Origin: Methylobacterium marchantiae
GTDB lineage: Bacteria > Pseudomonadota > Alphaproteobacteria > Rhizobiales > Beijerinckiaceae
NCBI RefSeq assembly: GCF_022179405.1
Contig: NZ_BPQT01000043.1
Span: 1 to 38,128, forward strand
DNA: 38,128 nt
Reading direction: 5' to 3'
Shown one piece after another: positions 27,906-36,425 of this stretch (the stretch's first letter is position 1; each line of letters begins with the position of its first letter). The notes below the pieces were generated by a model that was given only the letters and a program-made list of their open reading frames with translations, was not told the DNA's origin and made no database searches. The translations under genes and the position numbers were made by a program.

Positions 27906-27921
27906 ATAAAGATGTCTTTAT
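27906..27921. promoter_or_regulatory. Inverted repeat upstream of ahcY, candidate SahR operator
   Basis: ATAAAGATGTCTTTAT: two perfect 7-base arms (ATAAAGA/TCTTTAT) around TG, 75 bases before the ahcY start codon and 61 before the divergent SUKH-like gene. The sequence stands out in a GC-rich window. It resembles, from memory, the operator reported for SAH-responsive ArsR-family repressors (SahR) at methionine-cycle genes of proteobacteria. The regulator gene is not in the window. Confidence 0.65.
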
Positions 27922-27982
27922 ACGTGTTCCAGACACGGCTTGGTCGGCGCCCGCCGGATCGTAAGACGGAAGGGAAGGAACG

Positions 27983-28657
27983 ATGGGACAGTTCGCCGAG
28001 GAGATGCGCGCGCGCTTGCCACAGGAGTTCGTGCTGCCGCCGGAGATCGCGGCCCTGTTCGACTGGGTTGAAGATCGCGGGCTGCTGCATGAGAGCCGAC
28101 GCGTGCCGGGCGACCGGTTCGGAACGCTCCAGCCCCTGGAGCCACCCTATCGCGGAGCGGTCGTCCTGTTCCGTATCGAGACCGAAGAGGAGGCCCGGTC
28201 CTTCGCGGAGGGCTGGTTCGGAACTCCCGACCATGCCGCTCGCCTCGTTCCCTTCGCCAGAACGGGGGCGGACGGCTCCTATGCCGCCTTCTGGCTCGAC
28301 AACGAGGGCGAACAGCACATCGTCCATCTCGGCTCCGAGGGCGACGGCCTTTGCGTGTTGGGCGAGACGCCGCTCGATTTCCTGCGGCTTCTCGGCATCG
28401 GCCACAACGAGCTCGGCACCGGCCTTGCTCAACCCGATGAGGAGCCGGCGGACGAGCCGGACTACGACATGGAAGTCGACAATCCGCCGTTCCGCGAGTG
28501 GCTGACGACGACCTACGGTGTGACGATCCCTGCAAAGGTCTCGCAGATCGTCCCGGCTCCGCCGGATAGTTTCGCCGCGCAGAGCGACGATCCGTTCTGG
28601 CGATGGGTGCGCCGGTGTCAGGAAGAAAGAGACCGGATCACTTCGTCTCGTCCCTGA
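27983..28657 (+). CDS. SUKH/SMI1-KNR4-like protein, function unknown
   Basis: A soluble, acidic protein of 224 aa without signal or membrane segments. The N-terminal part (LPPEIAALFDWVEDRGLL), the middle FARTGADGSYAAFWLD and the following HIVHLGSEGDGLCVLGETPLDFLRLLGIG resemble the SMI1/KNR4 (SUKH) fold. Many members of that fold are immunity proteins against bacterial toxins, though others are not. No toxin gene is nearby, so an immunity role is only a possibility. ATG at 27983 has a good ribosome-binding site (GGAAGGAACG). It is divergent from ahcY and shares the 150-base region with the candidate SahR operator. Its 3' end overlaps the acyl-CoA synthetase gene by 20 bases, tail to tail. Confidence 0.65.
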   Translation: MGQFAEEMRARLPQEFVLPPEIAALFDWVEDRGLLHESRRVPGDRFGTLQPLEPPYRGAVVLFRIETEEEARSFAEGWFGTPDHAARLVPFARTGADGSYAAFWLDNEGEQHIVHLGSEGDGLCVLGETPLDFLRLLGIGHNELGTGLAQPDEEPADEPDYDMEVDNPPFREWLTTTYGVTIPAKVSQIVPAPPDSFAAQSDDPFWRWVRRCQEERDRITSSRP

Positions 28658-30260
28658 GCTCGCGCCGGATGATCTTGCCCGTGGTCGTCATCGGCAGGCT
28701 CTCGCGAAACGCGATCTCGCGGGGATATTCATGGGCCGAAAGCCGGGTCCGCACGAAAGCCTGAATTTCCGCCGCCAGTGCATCGCTCGGCATGAAGCCC
28801 TCCCGCAGCACCAGGAAGGCCTTCACGATCTCGGTCCTCAGCGGATCGGGCTTGCCCACCGCCGCCGCCAAGGCCACCGCCGGATGGCGCAGGAGACAAT
28901 CCTCGATCTCGACCGGGCCGATCCGATAGGCGGAGGAGGTGATGAGATCGTCCTCGCGGCCGACGAAATGGACGTAGCCCTCGGCGTCGCGCCTGGCGGT
29001 GTCCCCGGTGAGCATCCAGTCGCCGTCGAACTTCGCCTCCGTCGCTTCGGGCTGGTTCCAGTAGCGCAGGAACATCACGGGGTCCGGCCGCGCGACGCAG
29101 ATCTCGCCGGGCTCGTCCACCGCCGTTTCGCCGCCATCGGGTCGCCGGATCATCACCCGATGGCCGGGCACCGGTCGCCCGGTGGAGCCGGCGCGGGCGA
29201 TACCCGCAGCCTTGCAGGCGGCGAGAACGAGGTTGCATTCGGTCTGGCCATACGCCTCACCGATGGTGAGACCGAGGGTCCGCTGCGCCCACTCGAAGGT
29301 CTCGGGGCCGAGGGCCTCACCGGCGGAGGCGATGTTGCGCAGCCGCGAGAGGTCGAAGCGCCCGCGCGGGTCGGGCACGCCGCGCAGCATCCTGAGGGCG
29401 GTGGGCGGCAGGAACGTCGTCGTGATGCCGAGATCGGCGATGAGCGTTAGAGCCGCCTCCGGCTCGAACCGAGCGACGGCCCGCGCCACCACGGGCACGC
29501 CGTGGTGAAGGCTCGGCAGCACCGCGTTGAGGAGCCCCCCGGCCCAGGCCCAGTCGGACGGCGTCCACATCCGGTCGCCGGATTTCGGGGGAAAGTCATG
29601 CATCATGGCAAAGCCCGGCAGGTGGCCGAGGAGCACGCGATGGGCGTGGAGAGCACCCTTGGCGAGGCCGGTCGTGCCGGAGGTATAGATCATCAAGGCC
29701 GGGTCATCGGCCCGGCTGTCGATCGCCCTGAACCCCGGCGAGGCCGATGCGACGAGATCGGCATAGGCGAGCGCCCCGCCGATGGCCCCGTCGAGGCAGA
29801 TCACGTGGGCCAAAGCCGGCAGGGCGTCGCGCAGGCCCTCGACCTTCGCCAGTCCGGCTGCATCGGTGACGAGGGCACAGGCCGCAGAATCCGACAGGCG
29901 GTATTCCAGGGCTTCCGGCCCGAACAGTCCGGCCAGCGGCAGGGCGATGGCGCCGAGCTTGTAGGCGGCGGAATGGGCGATCACGACCGCCGCCGATTGC
30001 GGCAGCAGCACGCCGACGCGGTCGCCCGGCTCGATGCCGAGCGAGGCGAAGGCCGTGGCGAGGCGGTCGGATGCGTCCTTCAAATCCCCGAACGTGGTGG
30101 TCGTCACCACGCCCGAGGACGAGACCTCGTGGATCGCCGTGCGATCCGGCTCGATCCCCGCCCAGCGGTCGCACACATCGACGCCGATATTGAAGCGATC
30201 GGGGATGTCCCAGGTGAACCCCGAGACGAGGGCGTCGTAATCGGAAGCCGGATTCAGCAC
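28638..30260 (-). CDS. AMP-binding acyl-CoA synthetase, medium-chain type
   Basis: Activates a carboxylic acid to its CoA thioester through an acyl-adenylate. It is 540 aa, full length for the ANL superfamily. The P-loop is IYTSGTTGLAKGALHAHR, the middle motif GEAYGQTECNLVLA, the hinge and ATP site WMLTGDTARRDAEGYVHFVGREDD, and the C-terminal catalytic lysine TTTGKIIRREL. The motif set, with TPSDWAWAGG, resembles medium-chain acyl-CoA synthetases rather than acetyl-CoA synthetase. The substrate (medium-chain, branched or aromatic acid) cannot be set from sequence. It begins 10 bases after the nitroreductase gene on the same strand, so the two probably form an operon. Confidence 0.88.
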   Translation of the reverse strand: MLNPASDYDALVSGFTWDIPDRFNIGVDVCDRWAGIEPDRTAIHEVSSSGVVTTTTFGDLKDASDRLATAFASLGIEPGDRVGVLLPQSAAVVIAHSAAYKLGAIALPLAGLFGPEALEYRLSDSAACALVTDAAGLAKVEGLRDALPALAHVICLDGAIGGALAYADLVASASPGFRAIDSRADDPALMIYTSGTTGLAKGALHAHRVLLGHLPGFAMMHDFPPKSGDRMWTPSDWAWAGGLLNAVLPSLHHGVPVVARAVARFEPEAALTLIADLGITTTFLPPTALRMLRGVPDPRGRFDLSRLRNIASAGEALGPETFEWAQRTLGLTIGEAYGQTECNLVLAACKAAGIARAGSTGRPVPGHRVMIRRPDGGETAVDEPGEICVARPDPVMFLRYWNQPEATEAKFDGDWMLTGDTARRDAEGYVHFVGREDDLITSSAYRIGPVEIEDCLLRHPAVALAAAVGKPDPLRTEIVKAFLVLREGFMPSDALAAEIQAFVRTRLSAHEYPREIAFRESLPMTTTGKIIRRELRDETK

Positions 30261-30270
30261 GGCGAGGACC

Positions 30271-30945
30271 TCACGCCTCGCGGGGCTTGAAGCCGCCGGC
30301 GAACACGAAATCCGTGATCGGACGGCGCCCGGTCGGGCTCTCCTTCGCCTTCTGCTCTTCCGAGAGTTCGGCCGTGTCGATCATGCGGCCGACGCCATAG
30401 GCGGCCTCGACCCGATAGGTGTCCGGCACGTTGAGCGCGGTGATCGTACGCTCCCTGTCGAAGCCGGTCATCCCATGGGCGTGCCAGCCCTGGCGAATCG
30501 CTTGGAGCTGAAAGTTGGCCGAGGCCGCGCCGGCATCGAGGGAATGGCTCCAGGACGGCTTCAGTTCATCGCCCGCCTTCATCTGTGTGTTGGAGATCAG
30601 GATGACGATGGCGCCGGTATCCTTCACCCATTTCTGGTTGCCGGGCACGATGAGGTCGAAGAATGTCTGCCAGTCGGGCGTATCGCGCAGGGCGTAGAGG
30701 AAGCGCCAGGGCTGCGAATTGTAGGCCGACGGCGCCCAGCGGGCCGCCTCGAACATCCGCAGCAATTCGGCCTCCGGCACCGCTTCTCCGGTGAAGGCGC
30801 GCGGCGAGCGACGCTCGAGGAAGAGCGGGTCGATGTCGTGGTCGGGCTGGCGAGGCGGCAAGGCAATCTCCGAAGCATGACGAACCTGCGCGACGCGAGA
30901 CGAGCCGCAGGGCACCGAAAGGGAGATGCACGAGGTTGGCCACAA
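30271..30945 (-). CDS. Nitroreductase-family flavoprotein
   Basis: Probable FMN-dependent NAD(P)H oxidoreductase of 224 aa. The family's FMN-binding start is clear (FLERRSPRAFTGEAV, then AARWAPSAYNSQPWRF). It continues with GNQKWVKDTGAIVILISNT, AGAASANFQLQAIRQGWHAHGM and AAYGVGRM, all typical of this fold. The natural substrate is unknown; such enzymes act on nitroaromatics, quinones or enones. The start is uncertain: ATG at 30945 adds about 35 residues before the domain, and a GTG at 30915 is a shorter choice. It is located directly upstream of the acyl-CoA synthetase and likely co-transcribed. Confidence 0.87.
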   Translation of the reverse strand: MWPTSCISLSVPCGSSRVAQVRHASEIALPPRQPDHDIDPLFLERRSPRAFTGEAVPEAELLRMFEAARWAPSAYNSQPWRFLYALRDTPDWQTFFDLIVPGNQKWVKDTGAIVILISNTQMKAGDELKPSWSHSLDAGAASANFQLQAIRQGWHAHGMTGFDRERTITALNVPDTYRVEAAYGVGRMIDTAELSEEQKAKESPTGRRPITDFVFAGGFKPREA

Positions 30946-31233
30946 AGCGCAAATGCGTCTTGCGCGACCGAATTCATCGGGCCGCCGCTCTCACGAGAGG
31001 ACGACGAGAAAGATCGATAAAATTTTACCGGTCGTCTTCAAGGTACCGAAGCATTGATCGATGTCATAATGCAATTGCGCACTTTTCTCAAAGCAACGAC
31101 GCGACTGAACGACGTTTCCAAGGTTGGTAGCGACGTTGTTGAGAGTTGGTGCGAAGATGAGCTCGGCGCGGATGACGCTGGCCGACGGGCGGATCGAGTG
31201 ACGGAAAGATCACCATATCGACTGAGAGCGGCC
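30946..31233. other. Divergent region between nitroreductase and diguanylate cyclase
   Basis: About 290 bases, with an AT-rich part at 31015-31100 suggesting promoters. A frame in phase with the cyclase is open from TTG 31054, but its first 60 residues have no domain character. Confidence 0.4.
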
Positions 31234-32541
31234 ATGCCTCTGGTGCCCGAGTTTTCGGACGCCGGGAGAGACATGCGCATGCTCGGGGTCATCGATCGCC
31301 AGCTGCGTTCGAGGAGTTACAAGCTCGCTTTCGAAGCGGAACTCGAGGATCGGTTCGAGGCCGATACGCGCGTCAAGCGCATTCGCGACATCCGCCGCAC
31401 GATCATCCTCGGCATGGTGGTCTTCCATATCTACAATCTGACGGGCTTCGTCACGACGCCGGATCTGGCATTGCTCAACGTCGGACTGCGCATCTTCGGG
31501 ATGACCCCGATTGCCCTGCTCATCATCTGGGCGGTGGGGCGTGTCGGCGGACCGGTCCGCGAGGCGATCGGTGGGATCGGCATGCTCGCCGCCACCGGCA
31601 TCCCCATCCTGATCTTCTGGCTGGGATCGGGCCCGCTCATCTCCCTGACCACGGCGACGATCTGGCTCAGTGTGCTCTTCGCCAACATCACGCTGCCGCT
31701 TCGGTTCTTCTGGGCCTGCCTGGTGTCGGGCATCACGGCCGTGGCGGTCATGGCGGGGCTCTACGTCAAGCCCGAGATCGCGGCCTCGGTGGGCGGCGTC
31801 CTCGGCCTCGACATGGTGACGGGCATTCTCTTCAGCCTCGTCGCCACTTACAGGATCGAATCGGCCAACCGTCGGGACTACCTCGTCAACCTGCGTGAGA
31901 CCCTGCGCGCCCAGCGGCTGGCGGCGGACAACACCACCCTGGCCCACCTTTCCACCACCGATCCGCTCACCGGCATCGCCAATCGGCGGGCCTTCTCGCG
32001 CGAACTCGAGGAGTTCTGGGAGGCCGGCCTGTCCGGCCGGCATTTCGCCGTGATGCTGATCGACGTCGATCACTTCAAACCGTTCAACGATCATTACGGC
32101 CACGGGGCGGGAGACACCTGTCTGCGCGAGGTGTCCGGCATCCTGGCGAAGACGGGCGCGGGGTCTGGTGCGTTCGTGTGCCGTTACGGCGGCGAGGAAT
32201 TCGCTGTCCTCACCCATGCGAGGGATCCCGACGAGGCCTACGCGATGGCGGAGCGGTTTCGCCGCAGCGTCATGGAAAGAGGTCTGTTCCATGGAAACCG
32301 GGGTGACGGCATCGACTTCGTCAGCGTCAGCATCGGCGTGGCGACGAGCTTCAGCACGGCGACCACGGCGGCGGGCCTGGTCGAGGCAGCCGACATGGCG
32401 CTCTACGAGGCGAAAGGCGACGGTCGAAATCGAACCTGTCGCAGCGACAGGATCGGCAGCGGTGAGTCGGGCTTCCTCGACCGGGCGACGATCACCCATT
32501 GGAGCGTCGCCGAAAAGCGGCCGATAGCGCGGGCGAGTTGA
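31234..32541 (+). CDS. Membrane-bound diguanylate cyclase (GGDEF)
   Basis: Makes cyclic di-GMP from GTP. It is 435 aa if started at ATG 31234. ATG 31273 (GGGAGAG five bases upstream) is equally plausible, and the frame is open from 31054. The N-terminal half holds about six membrane helices forming a sensor unit with no recognisable ligand site. The C-terminal GGDEF domain starts at LSTTDPLTGIANRRAF. It has the metal site MLIDVDHFKPFNDHYGHGAGD and the active-site loop RYGGEEF. The inhibitory RxxD site before that loop is missing (GSGAFVC occupies the place), so feedback inhibition by c-di-GMP is unlikely. There is no EAL domain. It is not visibly in an operon. Confidence 0.9.
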   Translation: MPLVPEFSDAGRDMRMLGVIDRQLRSRSYKLAFEAELEDRFEADTRVKRIRDIRRTIILGMVVFHIYNLTGFVTTPDLALLNVGLRIFGMTPIALLIIWAVGRVGGPVREAIGGIGMLAATGIPILIFWLGSGPLISLTTATIWLSVLFANITLPLRFFWACLVSGITAVAVMAGLYVKPEIAASVGGVLGLDMVTGILFSLVATYRIESANRRDYLVNLRETLRAQRLAADNTTLAHLSTTDPLTGIANRRAFSRELEEFWEAGLSGRHFAVMLIDVDHFKPFNDHYGHGAGDTCLREVSGILAKTGAGSGAFVCRYGGEEFAVLTHARDPDEAYAMAERFRRSVMERGLFHGNRGDGIDFVSVSIGVATSFSTATTAAGLVEAADMALYEAKGDGRNRTCRSDRIGSGESGFLDRATITHWSVAEKRPIARAS

Positions 32542-32569
32542 CCGAGCCGCTTACGGCCGAAGCTCGAGG

Positions 32570-33502
32570 CTATACGGCGATGAAGGCGTAGCCGTCCCCA
32601 CGCCGCTCGATCCTGCCGCGACCGAAGAGGTGCATTCCGGCGACGACGAGTCCTTCGACGACCGCTCTGTCGAGCAAGAGCCGACGCGTCGCCTCCGCCT
32701 GGGCCCTGTCGAGGTCCCAGATCACACCCCAATCCGGATGCGGCATCTGCAGGATGCGGGAATGGATGACGTCGCCCCAGATCAGCAGGCGTTCGCCACC
32801 ATCTTCGAAGAGCAGACCGGCATGGCCCGGCGTATGGCCGGGCAAGGGGACAGAGGTGACACCCGGCATCAAGGGCGCATCGCTAGCGATGCGCCGCACA
32901 CGGCCGGCATAGGCGGCGAGGACCGCCAGGGCGGTCTGGAAGAACACGCCCATATCCGCCGGCGCCCGAGCGAGCGAGGCCGGATCGCTCCAATACGCGG
33001 CCTCGGCTTCCTGAACCACGATCTCGGCATTGGGAAATCGGGCAGTGCCGTCCGGCAGGAGCAGCCCACCGGCATGATCGGCGTGGAGATGAGTGAGCCA
33101 GACGGTATCAATGCGGGATGGATCGATGCCGCGCGCGGCGAGAGAAGCGGGCATCCTCCCGAGATCGGGCCCGAACACGGTACCGCATCCGGCATCCACC
33201 AAGCATAGCCGCGTTCCGCGACGGATCAGGAACGCGTTGACCGGCTCCGAGGAAGGGCCGTCAGGCGGCAATCCGGCGGCGATCAGCAAGTCTCGCCCAG
33301 CCTCGCTGGCAGCAGCCGGGATCATGCTCGGCTGGAGCGGAAAAAGACCATCGCCGAGAGGGTCGATCTCGAACGTCCCCACTCGATAGACCGTCGTGGA
33401 TGAGTTCGCCGCAGCGGTTCCCCGCCAGACCAGTGGCAACAGCGCCGCAGCGCCGAGGAGCGTGCGCCGATCGAGGGAGGGCAGCGGAATCGAGGAAAGC
33501 AT
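32570..33502 (-). CDS. Exported metallo-beta-lactamase-fold hydrolase
   Basis: Zinc hydrolase of 310 aa with an N-terminal export signal containing paired arginines (LDRRTLLGAAALLPLVW), so Tat or Sec export to the periplasm is likely. The metal-binding motif HLHADH is at residues 138-143. Further ligands are in GHTPGHAG (about 222-229) and WGDVIH (D244). The segment VDAGCGTVFGPDLGRMPASL before it resembles the methyl-parathion-hydrolase/AHL-lactonase-like branch. The substrate is unknown; a lactone is one possibility. ATG at 33502 places the signal peptide at the N-terminus; the frame is open to 33718 without support. It is divergent from the sensor kinase, with 219 bases between the start codons. 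Confidence 0.85.
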   Translation of the reverse strand: MLSSIPLPSLDRRTLLGAAALLPLVWRGTAAANSSTTVYRVGTFEIDPLGDGLFPLQPSMIPAAASEAGRDLLIAAGLPPDGPSSEPVNAFLIRRGTRLCLVDAGCGTVFGPDLGRMPASLAARGIDPSRIDTVWLTHLHADHAGGLLLPDGTARFPNAEIVVQEAEAAYWSDPASLARAPADMGVFFQTALAVLAAYAGRVRRIASDAPLMPGVTSVPLPGHTPGHAGLLFEDGGERLLIWGDVIHSRILQMPHPDWGVIWDLDRAQAEATRRLLLDRAVVEGLVVAGMHLFGRGRIERRGDGYAFIAV

Positions 33503-33721
33503 GAGGATGGATCCTGCGATCGGTGCCGTGACCGATCCTGACTGCAGCATCGTGCCGATCCGCGCCCATCGCGAGGGAAGCCGTCCCGATGGAGGACGGG
33601 AATTCTTCCCGATCGGCTCCGTCACGGCTTGCCCCGACACCCGCTCTCGATGCCAGATGCTGCGAGGCGCCGCGACGCCCGTTCTCGCGGTCGGGATGTG
33701 CCGGGTCATGAGGTCCACGCC

Positions 33722-35071
33722 ATGAGCCTGCTGTCCCGTCTCCTTCTGCGGTTCCTGATGGTGTCGGCCCTCTGTCTCACCGCGTCGGCGGTCCTGATCG
33801 TTCGCGAGACTCAGAGCGGCCTGAGCGAAGAGGCAGCGACCTCAGCCACGCGGGTCGCGGCGCAGTTGGCCCGTCAGCCGGGACTGGGGAGCGCGGATGG
33901 GGGGCAGAGACTACCCGCTCCGGACTGGCAGGCGGTGCCGACGGTCCTGACCATCGTGTCGGGCATCTGCGTCGAGATCACGATCCAGGCCGAAGCGCCT
34001 CAGCGCCTGTGCAACGGCTGGGATGGCGTTGGCGATCCGGCCCCGGCCTGGTTCCAGGCTCTGTCCGACCTGACCTTCGACCCGTCGGCGCCGACCCTGC
34101 GCAGCATCGATTATCGCGGGCGCGCTATCGGGACCGTCGGCGCGTTCGCCGAGCGTGTCGCCGCCTCGACCCGAGCCTGGCGGCAGGTGCGGCTCACCCT
34201 CGGGATAGCGACAGTCATGGCGCTGGCGATGGCGCTCCTCACGGCGCTGGCGGCGCGCCCCCTCCTCCTGCCGGTCGGCGCCATCGTCGCCGCTCTCCAA
34301 GGGCTCGAACGGGGAGACGAGGTGGGCAGATTGGCGCGGTTCGGCATTCGCGAGTTCGACAGGATCGCCAGCGCCTTCGATGCCATGACCATCCGGCTGC
34401 GGGAAAGCCGGAACGAGGCCGCCACCCTGACCCTCAGGCTGTTCCAGGCTCAGGAGGACGAGCGACGGAACCTCGCGCGGGACCTGCACGACGAGTTCGG
34501 GCAATGCCTGACCGCTGCGGCATCGCTGGCGGAGGCGATCGAGATGGGGGCCGGCGAGGACCGTCCGGACCTCGCCGGGGATGCGCGGGCAATCGGCAGG
34601 ATCACCGACAGGATGATGGCGACGTTGAAGATCGCGCTCGCACGTCTGCAGCCGCCCGACCTCGACGAGGCCGGTTTCGAAGGCAGCCTGCGGAGCCTGG
34701 TGGCGGACTGGAACCTGCATCGCCGACATGCGGCTCGGTTCCGCATCGACGTGGCAGGAGACTTTGCGGGAATGCCCGCACACGCCGCCCTCGGGCTCTA
34801 CCGCGTCGCCCAGGAATTGCTCACCAATGCCGTCCGGCACGGCCGACCGAGCCGCGTCGTCCTGCGGGTCTCACGGGAGGAAACCCGGCATCGTCCGGTG
34901 ACCCTCATCGTGGACGACGATGGCGGCGGAGATCCTTCCACCATCGATACCCGGACGGGGCGCGGCCTCCTGTTCATCCGCGAGCGTATCGCGGCGCTGG
35001 GAGGGACCCTGTCGATCGGCCCTTCGATCGGCGGAATCCGCGCCTGCGCCGTCGTTCCCACGGGAGCCTGA
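33722..35071 (+). CDS. NarX/UhpB-like sensor histidine kinase
   Basis: Inner-membrane sensor of 449 aa. Membrane segments at about 7-27 and 157-180 enclose a periplasmic domain of about 125 residues with two cysteines (C83, C97). A HAMP-like linker (about 180-230) is followed by the HisKA_3 dimerisation helix with H256 in ERRNLARDLHDEFGQCL. The ATPase domain has RVAQELLTNAVRHG, DDDGGG and TGRGLLFIRERI. ATG at 33722 is preceded by GAGG; an open frame to 33629 is unsupported. It is followed after 5 bases by its response regulator, so this is a two-component operon. The signal is unknown. MoxY/FlhS-type C1 regulators share this architecture, but I see nothing specific for that role. Confidence 0.88.
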   Translation: MSLLSRLLLRFLMVSALCLTASAVLIVRETQSGLSEEAATSATRVAAQLARQPGLGSADGGQRLPAPDWQAVPTVLTIVSGICVEITIQAEAPQRLCNGWDGVGDPAPAWFQALSDLTFDPSAPTLRSIDYRGRAIGTVGAFAERVAASTRAWRQVRLTLGIATVMALAMALLTALAARPLLLPVGAIVAALQGLERGDEVGRLARFGIREFDRIASAFDAMTIRLRESRNEAATLTLRLFQAQEDERRNLARDLHDEFGQCLTAAASLAEAIEMGAGEDRPDLAGDARAIGRITDRMMATLKIALARLQPPDLDEAGFEGSLRSLVADWNLHRRHAARFRIDVAGDFAGMPAHAALGLYRVAQELLTNAVRHGRPSRVVLRVSREETRHRPVTLIVDDDGGGDPSTIDTRTGRGLLFIRERIAALGGTLSIGPSIGGIRACAVVPTGA

Positions 35072-35076
35072 GCAGA

Positions 35077-35757
35077 ATGGCGGGATCATCGATCGGAGCC
35101 GAGGTGACGATCCTGCTGGTGGACGATCACCCGGTGGTGCGGGAAGGCTATGGCCGCCTGCTCGAGCGCAAGGCCGGTTACAGGGTGGTCGCCGAAGCTG
35201 GCGATGCCGACGAAGCCTACCGGCTCTATCAGCGGCATGCTCCGACCCTCGCGATCATTGATCTCGCCTTGCCCGGCGCCAGCGGGATCGCTGCCGCGCG
35301 CCATATCCGCCAATGGGATCGCCATGCCCGTATCCTCATCGTGACCATGCGTCAGGGTACGGTCATGGCGGTCAAGGCCTTCGAGGCCGGGGTCGCCGGA
35401 TACGTCTCGAAGAGCGCTCCGCCGCGGGAATTCCTGGCTGCGGTGGAGACCGTGCTGCGCGGCGGGCGGGCGATGAGCGAGGATATCCGTGCCGGCCTCG
35501 CGGAAGAGCGACTGCAGAATGCATCGCCCCTCGACGAACTCGGTCCGCGCGAGACGGAAATCCTGCGGATGATGGCGCTCGGTGCATCGGCCGCATCCAT
35601 CGCGGACAGCCTGTGCCTGAGCCGCAAGACGATCCAGAACAACCTCTCGCTGATCAAGGCGAAGCTCGGCGCGGAGACGGACGCGCACATGGTCTGGATC
35701 GCCGCACGCACCGGCCTCGTCCAGCGGGAGGACGCGGCCGGCGCGGGGTGGGATTGA
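35077..35757 (+). CDS. LuxR/NarL-family response regulator
   Basis: DNA-binding partner of the preceding kinase, 226 aa. The receiver domain has acidic residues in VDDHPVVREGY, phospho-acceptor D62 in IIDLALPG, the switch threonine T90 and lysine K112 (YVSKSAPP). The C-terminal LuxR helix-turn-helix reads LGPRETEILRMMALG...SIADSLCLSRKTIQNNLSLIKAKLG. All phosphorylation residues are intact. ATG at 35077 lies five bases after the kinase stop codon, indicating coupled translation; the same frame is open far upstream only because of high GC. The stop codon lies one base from that of the facing DUF2188 gene. Confidence 0.92.
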   Translation: MAGSSIGAEVTILLVDDHPVVREGYGRLLERKAGYRVVAEAGDADEAYRLYQRHAPTLAIIDLALPGASGIAAARHIRQWDRHARILIVTMRQGTVMAVKAFEAGVAGYVSKSAPPREFLAAVETVLRGGRAMSEDIRAGLAEERLQNASPLDELGPRETEILRMMALGASAASIADSLCLSRKTIQNNLSLIKAKLGAETDAHMVWIAARTGLVQREDAAGAGWD

Positions 35758-35758
35758 G

Positions 35759-35998
35759 CTACTCGACGACCTTTGCGGTGGGACGATCGTCGCCGCGGGA
35801 GGTCTCGTCGTGCCAAGCGCCCTTGCCGTCCTGGTAGCGGATGCCCTCGGTCGAGCCCGGCACCTGCTGCTCGGCGGCTGCGGCCTGGGCGGCCTCCAGG
35901 GCCTCGTCGTGGCTGGGGAAGGTCTCTGAGAAGACGTCGCCGACTTTGTAGGCGAAGCCGCCATCGTGTTCGACGATGCGATAGGTGATCTCGGACAT
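35759..35998 (-). CDS. DUF2188-like small protein
   Basis: A 79-aa protein that begins MSEITYRIVEHDGGFAYKVG and continues FSETFPSHDEALEAAQAAAAEQ, the pattern of the DUF2188 family (a short strand pair followed by a helix). No function is known for the family. ATG at 35998 is preceded by the strong ribosome-binding site GAGGAGG, so a fair level of expression is likely. The longer open frame to 36352 is rejected on that basis. It is followed on the same strand, upstream, by another small gene (36088-36315); the two may be co-transcribed. Confidence 0.75.
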   Translation of the reverse strand: MSEITYRIVEHDGGFAYKVGDVFSETFPSHDEALEAAQAAAAEQQVPGSTEGIRYQDGKGAWHDETSRGDDRPTAKVVE

Positions 35999-36087
35999 GG
36001 TGGTTCCTCCTCGTAACGCCGGCTTCGGGGCGCCAGGGTCGTTGGCAAGGCGAACGGAGCGGGCACGCCCGAGGTTCCGTCGCATTC

Positions 36088-36315
36088 CTAGTGGCGAGTG
36101 GGAGGAGCCTGTTCCATCGCGGCCACGGCGGCCTCGCAGCCGGCGATCAACGATCCGCGGATATCGGTAGGGTCGTAGCCCGCGCCATCGGGGAAGGCCA
36201 TGATCCGGGCGGTCTCGTCGCCCTCCCGCCGGATGTGGCTGATCCAGCCTTCGGCCACACGTTCGAAGCGAACCTCGAAGCGCACGCCGCCATGCTCGAA
36301 TTCGTGAGGCTCCAT
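36088..36315 (-). CDS. Small acidic hypothetical protein
   Basis: 75 aa, beginning MEPHEFEHGGVRFEVRFERV and containing a helix-like end (IAGCEAAVAAMEQ). There is no signal peptide, membrane segment or recognised domain. ATG at 36315 has GGGAAGAG upstream, a good ribosome-binding site. The strand-rich start followed by a helix resembles its neighbour DUF2188 in general layout, though no clear similarity is visible. It is probably transcribed with the DUF2188 gene (89 bases between them). Function unknown. Confidence 0.55.
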   Translation of the reverse strand: MEPHEFEHGGVRFEVRFERVAEGWISHIRREGDETARIMAFPDGAGYDPTDIRGSLIAGCEAAVAAMEQAPPTRH

Positions 36316-36425
36316 CTGTCTCTTCCCTGCAGCGCATCGGATACCGGCCCATCGTTCAGGCCTCGCCGGATGTGGGAAGCCGCGCTATGGCGTCAACGAC
36401 CAATGGGAACATGGACAATCCGGCG

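Noticed and set aside
27831-27982. SAH riboswitch upstream of ahcY
   Set aside because: The 150-base region lacks a visible multi-helix leader; the inverted repeat fits a protein operator better.
34009-35076. Long N-terminal extension of the response regulator frame
   Set aside because: It overlaps the kinase gene in another frame and reads as arginine/proline-rich noise; the receiver domain begins right after ATG 35077.
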